This document shows, in pieces, positions 25,840 to 37,449 of a stretch of DNA of 64,000 nucleotides (positions are counted from its first letter, which is position 1; the number at the start of each line of letters is the position of its first letter). The notes beneath the pieces were generated by a model, which saw only the letters and a program-made list of their open reading frames with translations, ran no database searches and was not told the DNA's origin. Both the position numbers and the translations under genes were made by a program. The stretch covers positions 275,501-339,500 of the forward strand of contig JAOTOM010004954.1 of the NCBI GenBank assembly GCA_034440615.1, written 5' to 3'. The stretch comes from Ashinkailepas kermadecensis. Its lineage: Eukaryota > Arthropoda > Thecostraca > Neolepadidae.

Positions 25840-27090
25840 TTTTAATCCTCATAGTACGGAGATTTTTCCTCCCCTCAAACGGTTAAAAAATAATAATAAC
25901 CTGAAGTTGTGGACGATATCCATTCAGAATTCGACTTATCTTCCGACGATTCGTCAACCAACATTGTGCAAAATACAGAGCTCAATTATATCAGTGGTGT
26001 GGAGCTAGGACAGGTCAATTTCAGGCCACGACCTCGTCTTAATGTGATTTTTAGACGTCCATTACACTATTTATCATGAACAAGTCGTGCGTATCATGAT
26101 GAAAAATACAAAAAGCAATAAGTGACGTCAGGTCGTCACATAGCTAAATTGAGACTTCAATAAAAAACGGTTTGATGCATAATTTTGTCACTTTTTGTTG
26201 TTGCACATTTGGGCATATGTAACGACAAAATATATTCTCTAATATTGTTCCAAGTCTCAAGTCAGGTTGGGTGACTGATATATGATGTGAGAAATCCCAA
26301 TAATATGCATATCACAGGCACTTTGGAGGCTGAAATAAACGCTATCGCGGAGTACAAATGGGTTTACAAGGGCAATTTTGGACGCCGCTTTCGTTTCTGG
26401 TGTGAATATGGTCACGGCATGTCGGAAGGTTTGATTTGAAGAAATTAGAGGAAAAAACGCTTGTTTCTTTATTTTGTCAGGTTTCTGTACTTCTCAAAGA
26501 AGGGCAGAGCATTTGTCTTCGCGTTTGCGTCGCTCTATGTATTCCTGAATACAGTCTGCTTTGATAATAGTCAGTTTCAACAGTTCATCACATATTTCCT
26601 GATTCCTACTTGACCTTGGCCTCATAGGTGATCTTGACATATGTGCCTGCCATGGTGCTAGACTAAGTTTTCAGTTTGCTTATTATGGACATTGAAGCAC
26701 AAAATCAAGTTTGTTTCACGTCCAGGTTCTGAAAACTAAGACGACGACCGAGTGACTGACTGCACCCCGACCTTGACCTATTTAACGTCACCTGGAAGGT
26801 CAATCAAAAGAGATGGACAAAGATATATAAAGGAGCTCTGAAAAAATAAAAGGTGGAGCTGTCATGGTTGCATTGTATCTTTCTATCTAGCTTATACAAG
26901 TTCGTGGATAGGGAGGGTGGTGGCATATTTACCTCCCGTCCCGCATTGCAGGGCGGGGATAGGTGTGGGAAAGTCTGACACACTGCGAGGATTAAGGCGC
27001 CTATGCCAACATTGGAGGCACTGTGTCCAAATCATGTGTTTGCTATCGGGCACCTATCTAAGCCTTCAATGCGCTGTGCCGAAATGGGTT
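25840..27090. other. Intron 2, unassigned
   Basis: AT-rich. No repeat or exon recognised. Confidence 0.45.
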
Positions 27091-27092
27091 GT

Positions 27093-27270
27093 GCTCAGTG
27101 GCGTCGCCACGAAATTCTTCCAGGGGGGGCAATGTTCATAGGGGGCCTCCTGTTCCCCAAAAGGGGGCCTCCACTGTTTTTTTTATATATATTATTAAAC
27201 AGAATATGCATGGGTGAATACGAACCTAACAAAATAATCCATCACAAAAAAAAGAAAAAAAAACACATTC
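27093..27270. repeat. Interspersed element, family A-like
   Basis: Begins AGTGGCGTCGCCACGAAATT, then a G7 run, GGGGGCCTCC blocks, and an A-rich tail (AAAAAAAAGAAAAAAAA at 27245-27262). The A-rich end suggests a retroposed element. The GGCCTCC words recall the 22-bp satellite at 31-33 kb. Confidence 0.5.
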
Positions 27271-27279
27271 ATTTAGGCA

Positions 27280-29240
27280 CATCATACCTTTCTGTGTTGC
27301 CATATATCATCAACAATGACATCCTCTATGGCAAGGTAGACTTTTTTTTAACGTTATCTTTATGAATTATATGAACTAGATTCTGTCTTCAGTTTTCGTT
27401 TGCTTTGTATAATTCCATAAAGTAACGTCCAAGACATTTCTTTAGCACTGCTTTTTTCCTTGGCACCTGTTCTATTTTGGGAAATATTTGGCAAATTACA
27501 CTGTTCCAGGAGGTCCTGTGTTAGGGCCTCCTATTGCTTTTTAATCTCTTAGCATGGTTCCCGAATGGGAACATGATTTCATATTGATGTCTTCTAAGCA
27601 CCAATTCATCATCATCATCATATTGATGTCTTGTTTGTTCTTGGCATGGTGCATCATTTACGCAAAACGCAATAGCAAGAATCATTTTTTCGCTGAAAAC
27701 TAAGCCATACCAGGGTATAAATAAGCAAATGTGGATAAATACGTCAGTGCCAAAACAAACCAATATCTTTATGCTTTATCGACGAGAAGAATCTTCCCAC
27801 TGGCCTCTAGATTGTAGCGAGCTGGTGGGGCTCGTGCTGAGCATATCTGAAAGTTATCTCCCATTGATCAACCCACTTCTATGTCCATCAAGTTTAACTG
27901 AATATAGGTTCATCACTACTGTTAGTAATTCCCACCAGCTTGATCTCATAAACAAGCTGAAACGATCATTTCTCAGTCCTCGGACGACAATTTCGCGAAT
28001 GCGACAACGAGAAGTGAATTTAATTGGTTTTCTGATCGTCATCTTAGGGATTTATTTCTTTCTTTTTTTATAACATTTGGTGCTGGCTGCAAAGCACTTG
28101 GCACAGAAGCTAAGATAGTAAATCCTCCGCGAATAAATTCACGGCAAGAACAAGCATTGAACAACAATGCATCAATGGCAATGCAACAATGTAACAATGA
28201 TAATGCATAAATAATGCAAAACCTTCTAATTCCACGCCTTCACGCCCATGGTTATCGCTGTGCTGTACCGTTTTGTAAATTGTGTCGTTGAGAAGGTACT
28301 GAAGCTGGGAAGCTCTAATCATGCAGGCTGTAATCACGGAAGACAACTTTGTAGGAAGAAAATACGTTTTAAAACATCGTTCCTCCCATTTAATATGGGG
28401 CATCGGTATTGTTTTGTATGTTTGTGAGGGGGAATTTTCCCCCGAAATGTTGACCTTGCTCCATGGGCGTAAGTTTTCCGATTTAGACCACTATTTTGTC
28501 AAAGGGGACCATTTTAAATACAATAATTAGTGATCGACTGGATTATCCTGTGGAGGGGCCTAATCTATCACTATCGTTTCTGATTCGTCTGATTTCAACC
28601 CTAGCTCCCCCATCCTGTTCGAATGTATTATTTTGGTATCCCTTGACAAGTCACCTCGCACTGCTGAAATTACACCTACGCAAATCACTTTAAAATATAA
28701 AATTTCACAATTTCAGACATTCCGGTTCATAGTGCCCGGTCGCCACGACTCCAACGTTATTGCACGTGCACACCCATCTTGCGCATTCGGCGCATTCGCC
28801 ACACTTCGTGCGATGCTACGGATTATGCTGGGCCTCCTACGCTTTGCTAATTATTGCCACATGATAGACTTGTGCCATATCGGACGTGATAAAATGCTTC
28901 GTATGGTCGTTCGCTGCGAAAATTCGATGAATTAAATTCGATCCTTAGTTCCCTACTGCCCATATTTTATGGTAAAGAAATGCGGATACCCGCTAAGCTT
29001 TGATTCACCTCATATCTTTCATTAAACATGCTTCCAGGTTGGCTACCGAACCGAAGCCCAGCCTGAGTGTACTTCTTTGAACCCGTTTCGTATTTCTTCG
29101 TCTACGGATGTGTCTTAGGGCTCCAATCCATTTTTGTTAGAGATCCAACGCATTTTCGAAACTACTGCTCGTATTAGGGTTTGTTGTTTTTTTGTGCACC
29201 GAAGACTTTTTTTAGTTGTCGGGACGCTTTCAAAGATCTC
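27280..29240. other. Intron 2, unassigned
   Basis: AT-rich sequence. Small ORFs at 27729-28073 and 28633-28935 have no recognisable domains. Confidence 0.4.
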
Positions 29241-31080
29241 GATGTGTTTACTTAGTGCCCGGCATTTTTGTTAGTTTCGGACCATGTTGCTTTTTGCGGC
29301 CCCAGCCTCTTTTCAGTCCCTTGTGCAGTCATATGGTTCCTGTGTGCCTTGAGAGCTTCCGGTGTTTTTTTTTAAGTGATGTTTTTTAGAGTTCCCGGTA
29401 TATATAGTTATGGCTACACCACATGTTTTCGGGTCCTGTCGCTCCTTGCGAGACTGCGCTTTGGAGGCCCAGTCGCATTCTCGGTCCTCGTTGTGCTCTT
29501 AGGGTCCCGCTGTGTTCATTTGGGGCTTCTGACGCACATTTGTGGTGTCCCGGTACGATTTCGGGGCTTTTTCTGGGTCCTATCGCGACTTACCGCGTCC
29601 AGGCGCGTGGTTCCGGGACCCAACGCCAGTTGTCTGGGCTCAACGCGATTTTGTGGATCTCTTCTGAATTTTCTTTAAATTCCGAATCCCGGCCTCATTT
29701 TTTCGAGTCCCTGGCGCCATGTTTTTCTATCTCACCTCGATTTTCTTCGAGCTCCGGTATGTTTTTCGATGCCGTACGCGATTTGTCAAGGCATCTGATG
29801 ACATGTTCGGTGCTCCAGAACCATTGTCCTGACCTGGGCTTTTTTGGAATCCCTCATTATTTTGGAGGGCTCCGGCTTTATTTTTCGGATACCGATGCGA
29901 CTTTGGGGGTCACACGGTGCCTAGGTGGGGCCCTAGACGCCAATTGTTGGGAGCCCCGACGTTAATTTTTTATGCCCAGACCAAATTTTTGGTACTACCG
30001 ATGGGAATTGTGGGTCCGAGCGCGAAATTTGGTGGGACCGGTTCGAGTTTGCGGGGCGCGTTGTACCTAGCTGTGACCCCAACGCGATCTCGGTGGTTCC
30101 TGTTGCAGATTTGTGTGCCTCGGAGCGAGTTTTCTGGGGCCCGGCGTATTTACTAGGAGTCTCTATGCGAATTCTGGTGGACCGACGCGAATTTGTGTGG
30201 CCCCAGCGCGACTTTTGGGGGCCTCGACTCGATTCTTGGGAGCATATCCCTCTTAGGAAGGAGGGGGCATTTGCCCTTTTGATATGTCACTGCGGCCACC
30301 AAAGGACTTTTTTTTTCAGCCGATGGCACCTTTCGGAGTATAAATGCCCTCCGGGAAATTTTTTCCGGAACTGTTCTTAATTTTCCGGTGCTGGGGTCGA
30401 TTCTATCGAGACTCGGTGTGAACTTTTGGACCTCGAGTTCTATTTTCTTAAAGGTCCTTATGCGATATTTTTCGGTCCTGGTACGATTCTTCGGTTTCCA
30501 GTTGCGATTTTTTTCGGTGCCCTGACACGTTTTTTTTCCAGTGCCCAACGGGTTTTGGGGGGACTTTGACCCGATTTTTTTTGTGGAGCAGAGTGACATT
30601 CCGGTTGATAATTGATTTTTGGGGGGCAGCTGTAACCTTTTGGGTCCAGGCGCGACCTTTTTGGTGTGCAGTGAGATTTGCAAGGGCTGTGACGCGACTT
30701 TTTTTCTAGTCCAATGTAATCTTTTATGTCCCGACGTCATTTGCTTGGATCCCTAGCTCGAGTTTTAGCGACCTAGACACTTTGTGGGTGTCCAATACGT
30801 TTTTGATGCTTTTGGTGTCGTTGTTGGGGCCCCAGAGTGATTATCCATGTCCGGATTGTTTTTCGTTGCCCCGGCTTCATTTGTGTCCCAATGATACTGT
30901 TGGGGAACGGTACTACCTATCGTGCCTCTAGCGTGATTTTCATGGCCCGAGCGTGAATTTTTGGTACCCCTAGGCTCAGCGTGATATTCAGGGGCCCCGG
31001 CCGGATCTTTCTGGGCCCATATCGTGATTTTCAAGTACCCCGGCACGATTCCTGGCATTTCAGGGCCTTCTTGCAAATTA
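29240..31080. repeat. Ancient degenerate satellite, period about 30 bp
   Basis: Repeating but strongly diverged pattern: a GGGGCCCCGG-type block, then GCGATTTT, then a T/G run such as TTTTTCGGTCCC, recurring every 28-32 bp for about 1.8 kb. It passes gradually into the 22-bp CCTCC satellite. Intron 2. Confidence 0.65.
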
Positions 31081-33060
31081 TAGACCTCCTCTCGCGTCTT
31101 AGGGGTCTCGCCTCATTTCCTGGAGCCTTTTTACCGGCTTTTGGACGTCTTCTCGTGCATCCTACCCTCCTCCATATTCAATGGTCCTCCTCTCCCGTTT
31201 TGGAGGGCCTCCTTCCACATCCTAAGGCCCCTTTAACGTGGCATGGGGCTTCCTCTCATGTTCCAGGGGCATCCTCTGCCAAATTAGGGGCCTCCTGCCA
31301 CGCCTCGTGGGCCTCCTTTGTCCTCGCAAAGCTTACCCGTCTTGAGAGATCTTCAATTTGGCAACCTCGCCTCCTTCTATACCTGCTACCTGCCACTCCC
31401 ATCTTAAGTGCCTTCTCTCATTTCCTGGGAATTCCTTCCGGTCGTCGGGGCTTCGGGGCCTCCTTTGCAATCCTGGGGCCTTCTTTGCAGTCCTGGAGGC
31501 CTCCTTTGCAATCCTGGGGACTTCCTGTTCATTCCTGGGGGCCTCCTGTGCAATCCTGAAGTCCTCCTTTGCAATCCTGGGGGCCTCCTTTGCAATCCTG
31601 GGGGCCTCCTTTGCAATATTGGGGACCTCCTTTTCAATCCTGAGTGCCTCCTTTGTAATCCTGGAGGCCTCCTTTGCAATCTTGGGGGCCTCCTTTGCAA
31701 TCCTGGGGGGCCTCCTTTGTAATACTGGAGGCCTCCTTTGCGTTCCTGGGGGCCTCCTTTGCAATCCTGGGGCCTCCTTTGTAATCCTGGAGGCCTCCTT
31801 TGCATTCCTGGGGCCTCCTTTGCATTCCTGGAGGCCCCCTTTGCATTCCTGGGGGCCTCCTTTGCAATCCTGGGCGTCTTCTTTACAATCCTTGGGGCCT
31901 CCTTTGCAATCCTGGAGTCCTCCTTTGCATTCCTGGGGGCCTCCTTTGCAATCCTTGGGGCCTCCTTTGCATTCCTGAGGGCCTCCTTTGCAATCCTGAA
32001 GTCCTCCTTTGCGATCCTGGGGGGCCTCCTTTGCATTCCTGGGGGCCTCCTTTGCATTTCTGGAGGCCTCCTTTGCTATCTTGGGGGCCTCCTTTGCAAT
32101 CCTGTGGCCTCCTTTGTAATACTGGAGTCTTCCTTTGCAATCCTGGGGGCCTCTTTTGCAATCCTGGGGCCTTCTTTGTAATCCTGGAGGCCTTTTTTTT
32201 TGCAATCCTGGGGCCTCCTTTTGCATTCCTGGAGGCCTCCTTTGCATTCCTGGGGGCCTCCTTTGCAATCCTGGGGGTCTTCTTTACAATCCTGGGGGCC
32301 TCCTTTGCATTCCTGGGGGCCTCCTTTGCAATCCTGGAGTCCTCCTTTGCATTCCTGGGGGCCTCCTTTGCAATCCTTGGGGCCTCCTTTGCATTCCTAA
32401 GGGCCTCCTTTGCAATCCTGAAGTCCTCCTTTGCGATCCTGGGGGCCTCCTTTGCATTCCTGGGGGCCTCCTTTGCATTTCTGGAGGCCTCCTTTGCTAT
32501 CTTGGGGGCCTCCTTTGCATTCCTGAGGGCCTCCTTTGCAATCCTGAAGTCCTCCTTTGCGATCCTGGGGCCTCCTTTGCATTATTGGGGGCCTCCTTTG
32601 CATTTCTGGAGGCCTCCTTTGCTATCTTGGTGGCCTCCTTTGCAATTCTGGGGCCTCCTTTGTAATACTGGAGTCCTCCTTTGCAATCCTGGGGGCCTCT
32701 TTTGCAATCCTGGGGCCTTCTTTGTAATCCTGGAGGCCTTTTTTGCAATCCTGGGGCCTCCTTTGCATTCCTGGGGGCCTCCTTTGCAATCCTGGGGGCT
32801 TCCTTTGTAATCCTGGGGGCCTCCTTTGCAATGCTGGGGGCCTCCTTTGCATTCCTGGGGGCCTCCTTTGCAATCCTGGAGTCCTCCTTTGCGATCCTGG
32901 AGGCCTCTTTTGCAATCCTGGGGGCATCCTTTTCAATACTGGGGCCTCCTTTGTAATCCTGGGGGCCTCCTATCCTCTCCTAGGTGGCTCCTTTTTCAAA
33001 TTAGGAGCCTCCTCTCACGTCTTGGAGGCCTCCTCTCATGTCTCGTCGGTCTCCTTGCTC
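31080..33060. repeat. 22-bp satellite (GCCTCCTTTGCAATCCTGGGGG)n with higher-order structure
   Basis: About 75 units between 31410 and 32985, with decayed edges. Variants (GCATTCCT, GTAATCCT, GCGATCCT, CTATCTTG) recur in the same order: the block beginning CTTCTTTACAATCC at about 31868 is repeated at about 32278 (410 bp apart), and CTTTGTAATACTGGAG recurs at about 32110 and 32658. The array therefore grew by copying multi-unit blocks. All long ORFs here, on both strands, are artefacts. Intron 2. Confidence 0.95.
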
Positions 33061-33090
33061 ACTTTTTTTCTGTGCATTCCCGGATAGGGG

Positions 33091-33182
33091 CCTCCTGAAA
33101 TTTCAGGGGGGGCGGCGCCCCCCAGTCTCACGGCAGGGGGGGCGACTGCCCCCCCTGCCCCCCCGGTGGCGACGCCCTTGGT
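33091..33182. repeat. Interspersed repeat end, family A (second copy)
   Basis: Matches 1-90 in order and orientation (AATTTCAGGGGG, CAGTCTCACGGCAGG, GGCGACTGCCCC, GGTGGCGACGCC). It sits at the right edge of the 22-bp satellite. Confidence 0.65.
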
Positions 33183-33810
33183 TGTGCTTAGTTCTGAAAT
33201 ACCAGCACATTGGCGGAAATTGGGCGCAATAATGCTGCGTCTCCTGGGGTTGCCAAGAGGGTCCAGTTGTTCAGGTGTCTCCGCAGTTTCCGTCCAAATG
33301 GAGATGATATGGGTAGGTGGGTGCAAAAACATGCTGCTTTCGTACTGCTTACTTTCCTTACTTTCTTTTGTTTGAGCAGATGATCTCAAGAACGCCTTTA
33401 CGCAAGCTAGATTAACTAACAAAAAAAACGTTAAATGTCCCGAAGCTTCGCTTTAGCTAACATTTTGCAGTGGATGGTGGTACCTCCTTACTTCTTTTTC
33501 TTTGTTTGGCTAGTGACAAGAACTACGAATTACGGCTTTGTTACTGATATGGTAGCAAAATGGGACGCAGCACCACCAAAACGGTACGTAGAGATGTTCA
33601 CCACACGACACCATATATTTTCCGCGCTCTTCGCGTGCCGGAACTATCTCTATTTCATCACATTTTTGGGATCGGGTCCCCTCTCCCTTAGCAAAATCCT
33701 AGCTGCGCCGTCGCCGCGGCATATGTTTCGCTAATAAACAATGAGCTGATTATATTATTTGGTCAACATCAAATAAGCTCGTGTGTGTTTATGCTCGGTA
33801 TGTAGTATCT
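33183..33810. other. Intron 2, unassigned
   Basis: A 99-codon ORF at 33435-33734 has a hydrophobic stretch but no known family. Nothing else was seen. Confidence 0.4.
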
Positions 33811-33817
33811 TCTGTCC

Positions 33818-34020
33818 CTAGTAGCTCAGTCAGTGGGCCTTTCATATCCCCTGCCATGCAAGATAGAGTTTGAGTTGGCACATGCACTGGAGCTCAGCCC
33901 CCGGCTGAGAGGATGAGCTGGCTTTTAGGAAGACCTGATATGGCTGGGAACTCGACCGTGAGGTGGCGGTATCCAAGCATTAGGAACTCGTCACCCTCTC
34001 GCTTAAGATGATGCCGTGAA
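33818..34020 (+). mobile_element. tRNA-derived SINE-like sequence
   Basis: TAGTAGCTCAGTCAGTGGG fits a pol III A box (TRGCNNAGYNGG). About 35-40 nt later GAGTTTGAGTTGGC resembles a decayed B box (GGTTCGANTCC). A tRNA-unrelated body follows (GCTGAGAGGATGAGCTGG and onwards to about 34020). Too degenerate to be a functional tRNA. Confidence 0.45.
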
Positions 34021-34530
34021 ATTGGAATATCCGGTTCGGGTGCTGGGTGCAGGACTCATGCAACAAATTCTGCCATCATATGCCCGCAAGGTCGTCCCAC
34101 CACTTGTTCCGATAACTCTTTATATTCAAATCACAGCTCCACTTTTGTCATCTTTTAGGAAGACTTCCACGTAACTGAATTATATTATTTGTCATGGACA
34201 CGCTTCTGCAATATTATGAACAAAAGCACATTTCCGACCATAGAGGCACGTGCACTGCACATGCAGGTCACCCAAGAGAGCAGGTACGCCGTTTTCTAGC
34301 AGGGCTCCGTCCTGCATCCTGAGTACTAAGTAGGTGGGATCAAGCTAGCATTCCTTGACCCAAAATGGGTATCGCCGGCTAGAAGTTGTGATTACTATCG
34401 GCATGATGCCCGATTAGGCCCGGCTTGATGCTAATATCTTTGGCAGTCATACCTTTCGAGGAATCTATCGCTAGTGGGTAAGATCAGTAGTGGTGGGGAA
34501 AACCATCGGTGGTTACCACTGAAGCACCGC
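34021..34530. other. Intron 2, unassigned
   Basis: Possible continuation of the SINE body at first, then unique-looking sequence leading into the 30-bp satellite. Confidence 0.4.
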
Positions 34531-34534
34531 ACTT

Positions 34535-35210
34535 CACTCACAGACGGAGACGGCAGTAACGCGGTGGCACCAATAAGAGACCGCAGTGGCGCAGTGGCAC
34601 GGACAGCAAGCTCCAGTAACATGGTAATAAGGACAGGAAGGCGCAGTAACGTGACGACCCCGACAGGAGGCTGCAGTAACGCAGTGACGTGGAGAGGAGG
34701 CTGCAGTAGCGCAGTCACATGGACAGGAAGCTGCAGTAACTCGATGGCGCGGACAGAAAGATGTCATAACGCGGTAACACGACAACTGGACAGGAGGCTG
34801 CAGTAGCGTGATGACACGGACAGGAGGCTGCAGTAACGCGGTATCATGGACAGGAGGCTGCAGTAACGTGATGACACGGACAGGAGGCTGCAGTAACGCA
34901 GTGACGTGGAGAGGAGGCTGCAGTAGCGCAGTCACATGGACAGGAGGCTGCAGTAACTCGGTGGCACGGACAGAAAGATGTCATAACGCGGTAACACGAC
35001 AACTGGACAGGAGGCTGCAGTAGCGTGATGACACGGACAGGAGGCTGCAGTAACGCGATAACATGGACAGGAGGCTGCAGTAACGCGATGACACGGACAG
35101 GAGGCTGCAGTAACGCAGTGACATGGACAGGAGGCTGCAGTAGCACGTACAAGAGGCTGCGGTAATGTGATGACACCGACAGGAAGCTGCAGTAACGCGG
35201 TGACGACGAT
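34535..35210. repeat. 30-bp satellite (GGACAGGAGGCTGCAGTAACGCGGTGACAC)n
   Basis: About 22 units. A block including TCATAACGCGGTAACACGACAACTGG recurs near 34763 and 34978, so larger segments of roughly 215 bp were also duplicated. Length divisible by 3 explains the continuous ORFs on both strands. Intron 2. Confidence 0.95.
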
Positions 35211-35219
35211 CACAGGATA

Positions 35220-36500
35220 CTGGGATTCCCATCCGATCGGAAATTGTGTTTTTGTCGCCAGGTTATCGAGGCTTCAATTTAATTTTGATGTTGTCTAAGC
35301 TTAATTAGTTTAAATAAGCTTTATCGGAAAATTTAACAGTAAGTTTCTTCAAAAACTTGCGTAAGGTTTCGAATAAGTTTAATGTTGTAGTTCCCGATAC
35401 CTTAAATTATATAATTGCTATCGGAATCATATACGGAATCGACAATATATACGTAATGTTGGCCCATCGAAGAAAAAAATTGGCTGCGCGCTTGGGAAAC
35501 TGACCTTCGGAAATATCGTATACCAAACCATACCTGCTTCTTTTCCTATCTAGTATGATAGTATAATACTGATATACCGCAAGTTGCCTACATGCATGCA
35601 TGCCAACGACAGTGCCAGGAAATCAAACTTTTGCAAAGGAAATATAGTGATTCTGACCCACTAGGCGCCGTGAAGATCATAGTCGAGTCCAAGGGCCAAT
35701 ATCTCCTGAGCATACATTAGGTCGAGTCATCGGCTAATTAGGGCTGTGTCAAAATTCCCGTCGTATTCCAATCTGCATCATCCTACGGTAGCATGCGACA
35801 CCTATGACGGAATAAATTATGATATGTTCGGCTCAGCCACCAGTTACCGAACGGAGGAGTATACTATATACAACTCCGTTCGAGGAGTATAATATACCAC
35901 AGTTATAAGGTGCCGTCGCTTAATATCTAAACATCGCTGCAATAAGGTGCATGTGGCCGATTGTCAATATCAGACGGTGTGTCAGCTGCGAAGGCCAGCG
36001 GCCTTCTAGAATCGCTCACAGACTCCAGGCTTGCCGGCTGTTTTACGCAGGATATTGTTGTTTCGTCATTGCCCATTTTAACAGCGGTTTGACTGAGGGT
36101 TGGCCTCGACAATAGCGGCAATTAATTGCATAATTAAAAGAACGGAAGCGATTACAAAGCGATACACAACTCACGTAATAAGCCCAACGGTTAATACCTC
36201 TGAGAGGTGGTGCATCTGTCAAGTTGCATGGTACACGCTGCATCAAACACGACCGCGTTTGATGTCATCACATTGTTTCCGCGTTCGAGCCCTCCAGCGG
36301 CGCCGCACCTGGAAGCAGCGGCGCTGTTGGTTTGCGCAGTAGCCGGGCTGCAGTAGCCGGGCTGCAGTGGCGCGGTCACCCAACGGAAGGATTTGCGGCG
36401 AGTATGGACCTGTGCGGTTTATCGAGTCCGCCTCGCCTCGACGGCAGCGCCTCGCGCCGCCGGGACGGGCCGGTGCGGGGACCAGAGCCGGCTGTGCCGT
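35220..36500. other. Intron 2 of WIF1/Shifted, 5' end
   Basis: Mostly AT-rich and unassigned. 36270-36520, just inside the donor of exon 2, is GC-rich with a short AGTAGCCGGGCTGC duplication near 36340-36366. Confidence 0.5.
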
Positions 36501-36528
36501 AGCTGCGAGTACCGGGCGGTCCACTCAC

Positions 36529-36626
36529 CTCGGCTGGGATCGTCGGCAGGTATCCCTCGAAGTTTGGGTCCATGATGTAGGGCTGCAGCTTGCCGCCTGC
36601 TATCACTGGGATTTGCATCAGATAGC
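36529..36626 (-). CDS. shf/WIF1-like: WIF1/Shifted exon 2: N-terminal WIF domain
   Basis: A 98-bp exon with acceptor CTTTCTGCCCGGCAG and donor GCCGAG|GTGAGT. It encodes GYLMQIPVIAGGKLQPYIMD, then PNFEGYLPTIPAE, which lines up with human WIF1 [20 protein letters not shown] and reads straight on into VGYVNFTW of exon 3, 13.6 kb away. The first Gly codon is split with exon 1. Phase is 1 at the start and 0 at the end. Confidence 0.93.
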
Positions 36627-36671
36627 CTGCCGGGCAGAAAGCCGGCGGTCACTCGGTCGGATCGGCGTCAC

Positions 36672-37440
36672 GCAGTCATGCTATGCCACTGGCAGCCGCA
36701 TAGTCTGAAGGTAGCCACTGGCTGCCACACAGTCATGCTATCCCACTGGCAGCCGCATAGTCAGAAGGTAGCCACTGGCTGCCTCACAGTCATGCTATGC
36801 CACTGGCAGCCGCATAGTCAGAAGGTAGCCACTGGCTGCCTCACAGTCATGCTATGCCACTGGCAGCCGCATAGTCTGAAGGTAGCCACTGGCTGCCACA
36901 CAGTCATGCTATGCCACTGGCAGCCGCATAGTCTGAAGGTAGCCACTGGCTGCCACACAGTCATGCTATGCCACTGGCAGCCGCATAGTCTGAAGGTAGC
37001 CACTGGCTGCCACAGTCATGCTATGCCACTGGCAGCCGCATAGTCTGGAAGGTAGCCACTGGCTGCCTCACAGTCATGCTATGCCACTGGCAGCCGCATA
37101 GTCTGAAGGTAGCCACTGGCTGCCACACAGTCATGCTATGCCACTGGCAGCCGCATAGCCTGAAGGTAGCCACTGGCTGCCACACAGTCATGCGGCAGTC
37201 ACTGGCTGCCGCATAGTCTGAAGGTAGCCACTGGCTGCCACACAGTCATGCTATGCCACTGGCAGCCGCATAGCCTGAAGGTAGCCACTGGCTGCCTCAC
37301 AGTCATGCGGCAGTCACTGGCTGCCGCATAATCAGAAGATAGTTATTTATTTCCTCACAGTCATACGATAAGCACTGGCTGCCGCATAGTCAAAAGATAG
37401 TCACTGGCAGCCACATAGTCATATGGTAGCCATTGACTGT
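36672..37440. repeat. 57-bp satellite, about 12 units
   Basis: Unit: TAGCCACTGGCTGCCACACA then GTCATGCTATGCCACTGGCA then GCCGCATAGTCTGAAGG. Units 1-9 are almost identical; a shortened unit (GCGGCAGTCACTGGCTGCC) appears at about 37190 and 37310; units decay after 37320. Each unit contains GGCTGCC and GGCAGCC, an inverted pair able to form hairpins. It lies in intron 1, ending about 45 nt from the acceptor of exon 2. Confidence 0.96.
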
Positions 37441-37449
37441 TTTGAATAA

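Noticed and set aside
31333..32810. Several 200-336 codon ORFs on both strands
   Set aside because: Produced by the 22-bp satellite, which lacks stops in most frames. No non-repeat protein sequence is present.
33818..33892. Functional tRNA gene
   Set aside because: The A box is reasonable but the B box is degenerate and no cloverleaf with a paired acceptor stem could be drawn.
34474..35232. ORFs on both strands with 10-residue repeats
   Set aside because: They follow from the 30-bp period of the intronic satellite.
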